NCBI GenBank assembly: GCA_947503885.1
Contig: CANNFD010000009.1
Coordinates: 62,001 to 126,000 of the forward strand
DNA: 64,000 bases
Source of the DNA: an uncultured Olleya sp.
GTDB taxonomy: Bacteria > Bacteroidota > Bacteroidia > Flavobacteriales > Flavobacteriaceae
Direction: 5' to 3'
Under the pieces are notes generated by a model, which was not told the DNA's origin, ran no database searches, and saw only the letters and a program-made list of their open reading frames with translations. Both the position numbers and the translations under genes were made by a program. Of the stretch, positions 1 through 7,986 are shown in pieces (positions within the stretch are counted from its first letter, which is position 1; the number at the start of each line of letters is the position of its first letter).

Positions 1-456
1 GATGTATTAATCTACGAGTCAGAAGTTGCAGGATCAGGTTGTGTGCCTAATTTAGTTTATGATTTTGATGCTATTATAGCTCAAGTATATTCAGGTTTAA
101 TTAATAACACTTATGCGTTTTATTTAACAGAAGCAGATGCGCAAGCAGATGTCAATCCAATACCAAACACATATACAGATGATGGCTCAACCAATTCAGT
201 ATTTGTAAAAGCAACTAATACAATCACTAACCAATCAGATATTGCTATGGTTTATTTTTATGAAGAATATATAGACTCAGATGGAGATGGTTTAACAGAT
301 TGTGAGGAGACTACAGGTGTAAACAGTCCTAATTCTAATTGTGATCCAAACGGAAACATTACAGATCCTAACAATGCAGATAGTGATGGAGATATGGTTG
401 ATGATTGTGTAGAAGCACAGCAAGGGACTGATCCAAACGATCCATTAGATTTTTAA
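1..456 (+). CDS. C-terminal end of a large surface protein with calcium-binding repeats (5' partial)
   Basis: The reading frame is open from the first base of the window, so the gene begins upstream and only about 151 C-terminal residues are visible. The GTG at 43 is an internal valine codon, not a start. The last 55 residues carry two thrombospondin type 3-like, Asp-rich calcium-binding repeats (DSDGDGLTDCEE and DSDGDMVDDC). The part before them (SVFVKATNTITNQSDIA) resembles the short repeat units of large flavobacterial adhesins. The protein stops at DPNDPLDF with no recognisable type IX secretion C-terminal domain after the repeats. A surface or secreted adhesin role is inferred. A strong terminator follows directly. 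Confidence 0.7.
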   Translation, partial: DVLIYESEVAGSGCVPNLVYDFDAIIAQVYSGLINNTYAFYLTEADAQADVNPIPNTYTDDGSTNSVFVKATNTITNQSDIAMVYFYEEYIDSDGDGLTDCEETTGVNSPNSNCDPNGNITDPNNADSDGDMVDDCVEAQQGTDPNDPLDF

Positions 457-478
457 TATATAATATGCATTACATAAA

Positions 479-508
479 AAAAAAGCTTCCGTTTAGGAAG
501 TTTTTTTT
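479..508 (+). terminator. Rho-independent terminator after the adhesin-like gene
   Basis: The stem CTTCC/GGAAG has loop GTTTA. It is flanked by an A-run before and eight T after, so it can also work in the opposite direction. It lies 23 bases after the stop codon at 456. Confidence 0.8.
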
Positions 509-593
509 GTAAAAACTCAATTGTTTGATAAATATAGTTTCAGGTTATTTTTTTTCATAAATTTATACCTCAACATTTAAATTATACAATATT

Positions 594-968
594 ATGGCAT
601 TGACAGGTTTACTATTAGACATCGCAAACATTTCAGGAGGTGTATTATTAGGTTTAGCAACTTTAGACAAATGGGATGGAGAGGCTAACTATTTTAATAA
701 AATAGCAGGTGTATTAGCTCCTTTTCAAACTGTAATTGGTGGAGCATTAATTGTTTTGCCAATATTAGGAATCCTTTTTGGAGGATTTAGTATTTTTTGG
801 ATTGTCAGTATTATTGGAGGTTTACTATTACTAACTCATGTTTTTGGAAAAGTTCCAGCTTTTGAAGAAACGTTAAGAAAACTATCCGACAGATTGATGC
901 CTTTTAAAGCCATAATTGGTATTGTATTATTAGCAATTGGTGTTTTAAGCTTATTACAGATTTTATAA
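594..968 (+). CDS. Small integral membrane protein of unknown function
   Basis: This 124-residue protein consists mostly of hydrophobic stretches, with about four membrane segments (roughly residues 8-22, 45-62, 66-83 and 103-123). It contains an internal two-fold similarity: 'VLAPFQTVIGGALIVLPILG' in the first half resembles 'RLMPFKAIIGIVLLAIGVLS' in the second, which suggests an ancient duplication of a two-helix unit. I do not recognise a named family. It stands alone between a terminator and the patatin gene, 102 bases before the latter, so it may be monocistronic. Function unknown. Confidence 0.7.
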   Translation: MALTGLLLDIANISGGVLLGLATLDKWDGEANYFNKIAGVLAPFQTVIGGALIVLPILGILFGGFSIFWIVSIIGGLLLLTHVFGKVPAFEETLRKLSDRLMPFKAIIGIVLLAIGVLSLLQIL

Positions 969-1070
969 GCATTCTATATAGTATTTGATTTTCTCAGAAT
1001 TGACTTTTTATTTTATTATAAAAAGCCAATTTTTTAACTAATTTATTGTAAATTTAGTTAAATTAACTGT

Positions 1071-2069
1071 ATGTATATCAAGAACTTAGCTCTTAAAGGA
1101 GGAGGCGTTAAAGGTATCGCTTATGTTGGTGCTTTAAAAGAATTAGATAAAGCGGGGCTTTATAAAGGGCTTGAGCGAGTCTCTGGTACGTCTGCAGGCG
1201 CTATAGTTGCGTTAATGATTGCATTACAGTTGTCGCCCTCTGAAATTGAAGGGTTGATGAGAAAGCTTAATTTTAAAGCGTTTAAAAGCGGATGGAATCC
1301 ATTAAGGATATTTACAAAATATGGATTGTATAGTGGTGATGAAATTCTAAAATTCATCTATAAGTGTTATGAAGCCTCTTCCAAAAACTTAACCAAAATA
1401 GCCACATTTGAAGATTTTAAAAACGCAGGCTGTAAAGAAATTATTGTTTTTGCCTCAGACCTTAATACACATAATATTTGCGAGTTTTCCTATTATAAAA
1501 CACCAAAATGTATCGTAGCAGAAGCAATTAGAGCTTCCATGTCAATTCCACTATTCTTCAAGGGATGGCAATTTTCTAATAATATTCCAAATAATCATAT
1601 TTATGTTGATGGTGGTGTTATGTTTAACTACCCATTGTCATTTTTTGATAAACCTCGTTTTCATGACAATAAGGTAGAATATCATCAAGAGTCTTTAGGT
1701 CTTTTTTTAGAGCCCAAAAAGGTCTATGAATTAAATCAAGATTATGACGAAACTGAATTAGCAACAGAGAAAATACATGGGTTTAAAAAGTTAGTTTATA
1801 AGGTCGAATTTAAATATGGAATGTGGATTTTTTTATACATAAAACATCTATTTGAAGCCCTAATGAACTCTCAAGATGTGGATTTATTTGAAGAGAGTCA
1901 CCTTGTAGATCGGACTATTTTTATTGACGATTTAGGGATATCTGCAACTAATTTTAATCTTACCGACCAAGAAAAAACTAATCTTGTTAATTCAGGTAGT
2001 GCTGGAGCAATAAAGTATTTTGAATATAAAAAACGACAACAAGACGCTAATCAACCAATTGTAAAATGA
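1071..2069 (+). CDS. Patatin-like phospholipase
   Basis: This 332-residue acyl-ester hydrolase of the patatin fold would cleave acyl chains from phospholipids or other lipids. It shows the glycine-rich oxyanion motif GGGVKG (residues 10-15), the nucleophile elbow GTSAG with Ser41, and the second dyad residue Asp180 in DGG (YVDGGVMFNYP), so the catalytic Ser-Asp pair is intact. There is no signal peptide, so the protein is probably cytosolic or peripherally bound to membrane. Its stop codon overlaps the next start (ATGA at 2066-2069), giving translational coupling with the membrane protein and, 4 bases after that, the DyP peroxidase. The three genes form one operon. Confidence 0.9.
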   Translation: MYIKNLALKGGGVKGIAYVGALKELDKAGLYKGLERVSGTSAGAIVALMIALQLSPSEIEGLMRKLNFKAFKSGWNPLRIFTKYGLYSGDEILKFIYKCYEASSKNLTKIATFEDFKNAGCKEIIVFASDLNTHNICEFSYYKTPKCIVAEAIRASMSIPLFFKGWQFSNNIPNNHIYVDGGVMFNYPLSFFDKPRFHDNKVEYHQESLGLFLEPKKVYELNQDYDETELATEKIHGFKKLVYKVEFKYGMWIFLYIKHLFEALMNSQDVDLFEESHLVDRTIFIDDLGISATNFNLTDQEKTNLVNSGSAGAIKYFEYKKRQQDANQPIVK

Positions 2070-3394
2070 GCCAGCAAAATCCATTAACGCTTATTACACC
2101 AATAATTCCTGAAAAAATAGGACAACTATATCAGTTGCTTTCTGATATGAAATATAAATTAGAAAAAGGAGAGCATGAGCTGTTTGAAAAGTCTAATAAC
2201 ATACATTATTTAAGATGGCTTATTATTGACGATAAAAATAGTGTGTTTTTTGAAGGCACTAAGCGGTTACCAAAATTAATTTTTTCTTCTAATTTTGATG
2301 GTAGTATAGAAGGGCATATCGATGATTTGTGTGGAGATATGGAGCACCATTTAATTGATCAGATTTATTCCTGCTGTGTAAATTTTCCAGATGTAGCCAA
2401 TCGTAACTTAATATCTAGAGCAGATTATTTAAAAAAATCAATGATTAAAGTCTCTGCCTTTTATAAAGGAAGTCCAGGAAGAAGTCTAGTACAAATTAGA
2501 CAAGAACAAGATTTAAGGATGTTTTTAAGGCAAAAATTAGACACCCAAAACTGGGAAGGTAAGTCCGCTTTACAAATACATAAACAATTAAAAAAAGAAG
2601 TGAAGTCAGAGTCCCGTTTTGAATGGTTAAAAGAGCCCTTTAAAATGCCTAAAATGAACTGGTTTAAGTTTGCTTTGCTTGTACTTGTATTACTTGCTTT
2701 GTTACCAATAATAATCATTTGGATATTAATTGTCGAGTTTGGTTATGAAAGAAAAGACGAATATTTTACTAAAACTAGAAGCGAGCTTGATCCTAAAAAG
2801 ATTAAAGTGCTAGAAGAGTATGAAGACTTGACAAGTGGTGAAGATTTAGGTAAAAGAAATTATGAAGGTGATTTGGTAAAAAATAAACAAATTAATTATC
2901 AAAATCAGTTTTCGCAATTAGTAGAAATGAAACCCGGTAAAGTCCGTTTGATTACATTTAAAGGGATGATGCTGTTTGCTAAAAATTTAATTCCTATAAA
3001 ATTTGTTGATGGCGAGCTAATGGGGATTCCAACCATACATTTTGCACGTTGGGTGTTGTTTGATGACAATAAACGGGTTTTGTTTTTTAGTAATTTTGAT
3101 GGAAGCTGGCAGCAATACTTAGGGGATTTTATTGATCAAAGTGGCTGGGGACTAACCGGTATTTTTTCTAACACAAAAGTGTTTCCTAAAACTAGGTTTT
3201 TATTTACTGGAGGAGCATACGACGAAGAGCATTTTTTAGCATGGAGTAGAGCCACAGAGCTATCCACACAAATATGGTACTCTGCTTATCCTAGTTTGTC
3301 AATTAAAAATGTAAACAACAATTCGCAAATAAGAGTGTTGTTTTCTAAAAACCTTAATAATAAAAAAGTATTAAAGCTTTTTCAATTAATATAA
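2066..3394 (+). CDS. Membrane-anchored protein with a duplicated unnamed domain, in the patatin-DyP operon
   Basis: I do not recognise a named family for this 442-residue protein. It has one clear transmembrane helix at about residues 201-223. The regions on either side carry copies of the same motif: residues 46 onward read IHYLRWLIIDD...FSSNFDGS, and residues 324 onward read IHFARWVLFDD...FFSNFDGSW, so a domain has been duplicated on both sides of the membrane anchor. The C-terminal copy is longer and better kept (SAYPSLSIKNVNNN near the end). From memory, proteins with this C-terminal type are seen beside DyP peroxidases in other bacteria; this should be checked. It overlaps the patatin gene by 4 bases and lies 4 bases before the peroxidase. 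Confidence 0.75.
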   Translation: MSQQNPLTLITPIIPEKIGQLYQLLSDMKYKLEKGEHELFEKSNNIHYLRWLIIDDKNSVFFEGTKRLPKLIFSSNFDGSIEGHIDDLCGDMEHHLIDQIYSCCVNFPDVANRNLISRADYLKKSMIKVSAFYKGSPGRSLVQIRQEQDLRMFLRQKLDTQNWEGKSALQIHKQLKKEVKSESRFEWLKEPFKMPKMNWFKFALLVLVLLALLPIIIIWILIVEFGYERKDEYFTKTRSELDPKKIKVLEEYEDLTSGEDLGKRNYEGDLVKNKQINYQNQFSQLVEMKPGKVRLITFKGMMLFAKNLIPIKFVDGELMGIPTIHFARWVLFDDNKRVLFFSNFDGSWQQYLGDFIDQSGWGLTGIFSNTKVFPKTRFLFTGGAYDEEHFLAWSRATELSTQIWYSAYPSLSIKNVNNNSQIRVLFSKNLNNKKVLKLFQLI

Positions 3395-3398
3395 TACA

Positions 3399-4820
3399 AT
3401 GGATACAATAGAACTAGAAGACGTACAAGGTTATATAATTAGAGCCTATGGAAACATGCAATATTCTAGGTTTACTTTGTTAAAAATTATTGACCCAATT
3501 GCAGCAAAACACTGGATAAATTCTATTAGCAGTCAATTAACCAATGCGTCAATTGTTGCTAAAGACCAATTGCCAGATACGTGTCTAAATATAGCTTTTG
3601 CACCTGCAGGTCTAAATAAATTAGGCTTATCACAAACAAATATTAATACATTTTCTCCACCGTTTAAGGAAGGGATGATTACAGAGCATAGAAGCAGTTT
3701 GTTGGGGGATATTGATAGTAGTTCGCCTGAACATTGGGTTTGGGGAGGATTAAAAACCGAAGCTGTTCATCTTATTTTATTAACTTTTGGAAAAGACGAA
3801 ACCACTTGTTTAAACTATTATAACACTTTAAAAACAGGATTTGAATCTCATGGATTAGAAGTGCAAAAAAATCTTGATGGTCTATCACTAAAAGATAATA
3901 AAGAGCATTTTGGGTTTAGGGACGGTATTGCACAGCCAACAATTAAAGGAAGCGGAAGGACAGGGCCAGAGCATAATTGTGTAAATCCTGGCGAGTTTAT
4001 TTTAGGCTATAAAAACAATTATAAAGTATATCCGGACTCTCCAACAATTTTAGAGCCACAAGGTAATATGAATTTATTATCCCCAAACCCTGCGCGACCA
4101 GGTAAAAAAGATTTAGGTAAAAACGGAAGCTATTTTATAGTCAGACAAATGCAACAAGATGTTGAGGGTTTTTGGGAGTTTATGAATGCACGTACAGCAG
4201 ATAAAGATGGTACGTTAAATGAAGCTGAAAGTATAAAGCTGGCTTCAAAAATGGTGGGAAGATGGCCTAGTGGTGCACCACTTTCTAAATTCCCAGATAA
4301 AGACCCTGGAGGAGCAAGTGATGAAAACGATTTTTTATACGCTAAAGATGATCCAAAAGGTTTAAAATGCCCTTATGGGTCACATTTAAGACGCATGAAT
4401 CCTAGAGATAATTTTGAAATGGATACCCCAAAAAAATCATTATTATTAAGTAATAGACACCGATTAATACGTCGGGCAAGAATGTATGGGGATCAAATTA
4501 TTGGGACGCCAACACATAATAAGCCTAAAGGCGAAGTAGGGCTGTATTTTAATTGTTTTAGTGCAGATATAAGCAGACAGTTTGAGTTTTTACAATACAC
4601 TTGGTCTAATTATCCAAAAATCAAACAATTATATAGTGATCCAGATCCTATAATTGGAGTGGTAGAAAACCCAGAAAAAGACGAAGAGCAACAGTTTACA
4701 ATACAAGGCGATCCAATAAATAAAACGGTTAAAAACTTAAAACGATTTGTTACTATAAAAGGTGGTGCTTACTTCTTTTTTCCTTCTATAACCACTATTA
4801 GATACTTTTGTAGTTTATAA
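3399..4820 (+). CDS. DyP-type heme peroxidase
   Basis: This 473-residue dye-decolorizing peroxidase family protein would use heme and H2O2 or organic peroxides. The diagnostic GxxDG motif is present as GFRDG at residues 172-176, with the distal catalytic Asp175. The proximal heme ligand is His329 in PYGSHLRRMNPR, and the following RLIRRARMYGD segment provides the conserved distal arginine region. No Tat or Sec signal is visible, so it is predicted to be cytosolic, and no encapsulin gene lies beside it. It is the third gene of the patatin operon. That context suggests lipid hydroperoxides as a substrate, which is inference. The family assignment is secure. Confidence 0.92.
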   Translation: MDTIELEDVQGYIIRAYGNMQYSRFTLLKIIDPIAAKHWINSISSQLTNASIVAKDQLPDTCLNIAFAPAGLNKLGLSQTNINTFSPPFKEGMITEHRSSLLGDIDSSSPEHWVWGGLKTEAVHLILLTFGKDETTCLNYYNTLKTGFESHGLEVQKNLDGLSLKDNKEHFGFRDGIAQPTIKGSGRTGPEHNCVNPGEFILGYKNNYKVYPDSPTILEPQGNMNLLSPNPARPGKKDLGKNGSYFIVRQMQQDVEGFWEFMNARTADKDGTLNEAESIKLASKMVGRWPSGAPLSKFPDKDPGGASDENDFLYAKDDPKGLKCPYGSHLRRMNPRDNFEMDTPKKSLLLSNRHRLIRRARMYGDQIIGTPTHNKPKGEVGLYFNCFSADISRQFEFLQYTWSNYPKIKQLYSDPDPIIGVVENPEKDEEQQFTIQGDPINKTVKNLKRFVTIKGGAYFFFPSITTIRYFCSL

Positions 4821-4838
4821 CCAAGTTATTGTTAATAA

Positions 4839-5423
4839 TCATTGGTTTAAAGTTAATAGTTGCTTTAAATGTTTTTGTTTTCTATGAGATTTATAACGTT
4901 TACAGAAATCAGTATGGTATTTATGGTTTTGTAAAAACTCAATTTGTATAGCGTCCCATGCTTTTCTAGTTAATTCTGGTTTAAAATGTTTCATCTCTTG
5001 GAATAATAAGTCACCAAAGGGTTTAAAGTTATTTGTAGATAGATATTCTAAATCGGCATCTGTAAATATCATTTCTAATTTAGACCTAGGGTTATGTGGT
5101 AACTTAGTAGCTCTAATTAAATCACAAACGACTTCAATTTCGTCTTTAGAAATATTATAATTTTTTAATTCATATTTTGCTATTCTACAACTTTCTTCTT
5201 CATGTCCATCATAGGTGTTGATGTAACCAGTATCATGAAATAAAGCTGCGATTTTTAATAATAACAACTCGTTTTTTGAAACCCCTTCTTTATTAGCGAT
5301 ATAAATTGTTTTTTCTAAAACATATAATGTGTGTTCGCTATTATGATATGTCAAATAACTTGGTAGCTTTTTATCAAGCATACTAATTATATGATTTTGT
5401 AATGATTTAAAACTTTTAAACAT
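4839..5423 (-). CDS. HD-domain metal-dependent phosphohydrolase
   Basis: This 194-residue HD-superfamily protein has His31 (HNSEHT), the His63-Asp64 doublet (ALFHDTGY) and a later Asp in IFTDADLEYL, which together would bind a metal. HD proteins of this size cleave nucleotides or other phosphate esters, and the substrate cannot be read from the sequence. It starts 2 bases after the stop of the yitT-like gene, so the two are co-transcribed. The 3' end faces the DyP gene tail to tail with an 18-base gap. The adenylate cyclase is two genes upstream on the same strand, so a role in cyclic nucleotide turnover is possible but unsupported. Confidence 0.8.
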   Translation of the reverse strand: MFKSFKSLQNHIISMLDKKLPSYLTYHNSEHTLYVLEKTIYIANKEGVSKNELLLLKIAALFHDTGYINTYDGHEEESCRIAKYELKNYNISKDEIEVVCDLIRATKLPHNPRSKLEMIFTDADLEYLSTNNFKPFGDLLFQEMKHFKPELTRKAWDAIQIEFLQNHKYHTDFCKRYKSHRKQKHLKQLLTLNQ

Positions 5424-5425
5424 AT

Positions 5426-6316
5426 CTAATGATGGCTTTTTCTACTAGTGACTCCGCCTCCCACTTCTTTTATATTTAAAACAAACATAAAAGCTCTAGG
5501 GTCTATTGCTTTAATAGCTTTTTTTATTTTATGTACTTCTAGCCTTGTTACAACAGTAACTACAATATCGCAATCGTGTTTAACGCCAAAATGACCTGGT
5601 AAATTACCACGTTCTCCTTTATAAACGGTAATGGCTTTGTTAAAATCATTAACGATAAGTTTTTTAATTATTTCAGGGTTTGGGGATATAATAGTTAGAG
5701 AAATCATTTTTTCAAAACCATCAACAACATAATCAGATACTTTTACAGCAGTAAAAAATGTTAAGATAGAATACATTGCTTTTTCTATACCTAAATAAAA
5801 AGCAATGACTAAAAATACTAGGGTATTAATGGCTATTATAATTTCTGAGGTGCTTAGTCCAAATTCTTTATGTGTAAAATCTGCAAGCACTTCTAAACCA
5901 TCAATTACGCCACCACCCCTAATTACAAAACCAATACCAAGTCCAACAAAAACACCTCCAAATGCTGCTGTTAAAAAATGATCGTTAGTAACAGTAGGTA
6001 CAGGTAAAAAACTAATTAAAATACCAAGTAGCAATAAAGAAAGTAATGAGTGGATACCGAAGTTTTTACTAATTTTATTATAACCAAGATATACAAACGG
6101 AATATTAAGTAGGATTAATGGGATTGCAACATTAATATGATAAAATTCGTGTACAAGTATTGAAATACCTAACAAACCACCATCTAAAAAGTGATTAGGT
6201 ATCATAAAGCCTTTAATGGCAATCACAGCAAATGTGACTCCAAATACTTTCCATAATATGGATTTAAGCGAAAAAATATTTTGTAAGTTTATTGGATCGG
6301 TGTTAGTTTTTTTCAT
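5426..6316 (-). CDS. YitT family membrane protein (DUF161 + DUF2179)
   Basis: This 296-residue protein has an N-terminal membrane part of about five helices (residues 20-185), including the conserved GGLLGIS, GLGIGFVIRGGGVIDGLEVLA and VSDYVVDGFE segments of the YitT/YczE group. It ends with a soluble C-terminal DUF2179 domain (residues about 205-290, ending KEVGGGVTSRK). Members are thought to be transporters, but the substrate is generally unknown. It is followed after 2 bases by the HD gene on the same strand. The catalase-like gene ends 62 bases upstream, so all four minus-strand genes from 9934 down may be transcribed together. Confidence 0.85.
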   Translation of the reverse strand: MKKTNTDPINLQNIFSLKSILWKVFGVTFAVIAIKGFMIPNHFLDGGLLGISILVHEFYHINVAIPLILLNIPFVYLGYNKISKNFGIHSLLSLLLLGILISFLPVPTVTNDHFLTAAFGGVFVGLGIGFVIRGGGVIDGLEVLADFTHKEFGLSTSEIIIAINTLVFLVIAFYLGIEKAMYSILTFFTAVKVSDYVVDGFEKMISLTIISPNPEIIKKLIVNDFNKAITVYKGERGNLPGHFGVKHDCDIVVTVVTRLEVHKIKKAIKAIDPRAFMFVLNIKEVGGGVTSRKSHH

Positions 6317-6378
6317 GCTGTTATAATTTATTAAAAGTAGTTTTCTGTAATACGAAATTTGAAAGATTTTAAATGAAG

Positions 6379-7986
6379 TTAATCACCATTTTCAATATAG
6401 GCTTTCGCGTTATTTAAGCTTGACTGCATAAACTTTTTAAACACAAAAGTTAAAATGAAACTTAGTATAAGTCTTGAAAATATGTTTTTATACTTAAACG
6501 TGTAGTCCCAAGTAATTCTGGTTTTATCATCTATAGTGTCAAACCAAACTTGCGCATAAGCAACTTTAGAAAAATGCCTTAATGCAGTTGTAAACTCTGT
6601 TATTCTGTAACTATAATTGGCATAAGGATTGTAACTTAAAAGCTCCTCTAAAGTAGACGCGTTATGGTCAAAATAGACCCTCCGTTTAGCGCCTATAAAA
6701 TCATAGGTTTTAGTGATTTTTTCTGTATATAAAGCAGCAGGTATCGAACCATGTTTTTTTAACCAATTAGGCAATTCTTCATCACTAGAAATAAATTGAA
6801 ACGCAATTTTATTTGAACAATTAACAGTTACTTGAGCAGTCCGACTTATTACTTGCTTTTTAGGAATTTCTACATTAATAATATCCATATTAAGATGATG
6901 TGTATCTGCTAAAAAATTAGCATCATCTTTAGGTTCAACTTCCGGGATTCCATTTTTTTTATGTCGATAACTAGACATATAATCATACACACGTTTTCTT
7001 GCCCGATTAAAGCTTCCTAATGGTCTATGTTCTGGTAGCGCATGCCAACTGTTAAAAGATAGATTTTCGCCAAATTCTATTTGTTTTTTGCTGTTAAAAC
7101 GCTGTGGCGGAATTTCTAAAGTGGCTAATTTTATATATTGAGAATCCCATGGTACGGTTGGATCCTCAATAGGCATGTTATTAGCGTCGGTTTGAAATTG
7201 CACAAAAAAATCAAACTTAATACAGTTATTGTGTAGTGTTTGCGCCATGTTATATCTTAAGTAATTTGGATCCTTAAGACTTTGGTTTAATATATAATTA
7301 TCGGGTGATGGTTTTATTAAATACTTAACTGCTTTGTCTAAAGCACCAAAACGATAGGGTTGTGTGCTCCAATAGGGTATGTTTAAAGGGTTGTCGCATT
7401 TAATAAAAGTGCCTATTAGCCTTTTTAAAATACTCCAGTGTTTTGGGTTTAAAAAATAAAGGGCAAGTTTTAATTTGCTTTTTGCGGTTGATGCTTTTAG
7501 TGTGCCTCTAAATTCTTTTATATTTTTTGAAAAGAACGTTTCACTACTCATTAATAAAAAATCGTGTGTTGTTTCGTCTTTTTTATTGTTTAGAATTTTC
7601 TCGCCTGGAACCCCTAAAAGTTTTATTGCAATCCCTCTAATATCCTTTTTTTTATCTGCTTGCGGTTTAGATTGTGAGTTGGAAAAACGCACCCAACAAT
7701 TATAAGTTTTAGGGTCTTTAAACACACCGACTTTTAAATTATTAGTCAGTTTTGATTCTATTATAAATTTTGCTTTTACACACCCATGCATTTTGGTGTG
7801 TATTTGACGTGGCATTTTTTTGTCTACATATAACCGGTCCATTTGTGCCTCCATTTGGTCAATCATTTCTTTAATGATTGCATCTTCATTAGCTAAAACG
7901 TATTCTTGCCCTAATTCTAAACTACTGGAGGGTTGTTTTTTCATGATTGTATGATTTGCATTTTTAGTATTACGTTTGGTTTTCAT
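6379..7986 (-). CDS. Catalase-like heme protein fused to a SRPBCC lipid-binding domain
   Basis: From the ATG at 7986 this is a 535-residue protein. Residues about 60-330 match the catalase-like family seen in y4iL-type proteins: TKMHG with candidate distal His67, WVRFSNSQSKP, DIRGIAIKLLGV, THDFLLMSSETFF and QPYRFG. Residues about 385-535 look like a SRPBCC (polyketide cyclase/START-like) hydrophobic-pocket domain, with a hydrophobic stretch near the end. The 5' end overlaps the cyclase stop (7970) by 17 bases, with GAGG before the ATG. A TTG at 8004 or an ATG at 7944 are alternative starts. Relatives of such catalases act on fatty-acid hydroperoxides, so a lipid substrate is plausible but inferred. 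Confidence 0.8.
   Translation of the reverse strand: MKTKRNTKNANHTIMKKQPSSSLELGQEYVLANEDAIIKEMIDQMEAQMDRLYVDKKMPRQIHTKMHGCVKAKFIIESKLTNNLKVGVFKDPKTYNCWVRFSNSQSKPQADKKKDIRGIAIKLLGVPGEKILNNKKDETTHDFLLMSSETFFSKNIKEFRGTLKASTAKSKLKLALYFLNPKHWSILKRLIGTFIKCDNPLNIPYWSTQPYRFGALDKAVKYLIKPSPDNYILNQSLKDPNYLRYNMAQTLHNNCIKFDFFVQFQTDANNMPIEDPTVPWDSQYIKLATLEIPPQRFNSKKQIEFGENLSFNSWHALPEHRPLGSFNRARKRVYDYMSSYRHKKNGIPEVEPKDDANFLADTHHLNMDIINVEIPKKQVISRTAQVTVNCSNKIAFQFISSDEELPNWLKKHGSIPAALYTEKITKTYDFIGAKRRVYFDHNASTLEELLSYNPYANYSYRITEFTTALRHFSKVAYAQVWFDTIDDKTRITWDYTFKYKNIFSRLILSFILTFVFKKFMQSSLNNAKAYIENGD

Noticed and set aside
3399-4820. DyP as encapsulin cargo
   Set aside because: There is no encapsulin gene beside it and no cargo-loading tail of the typical GSL pattern at the C terminus.
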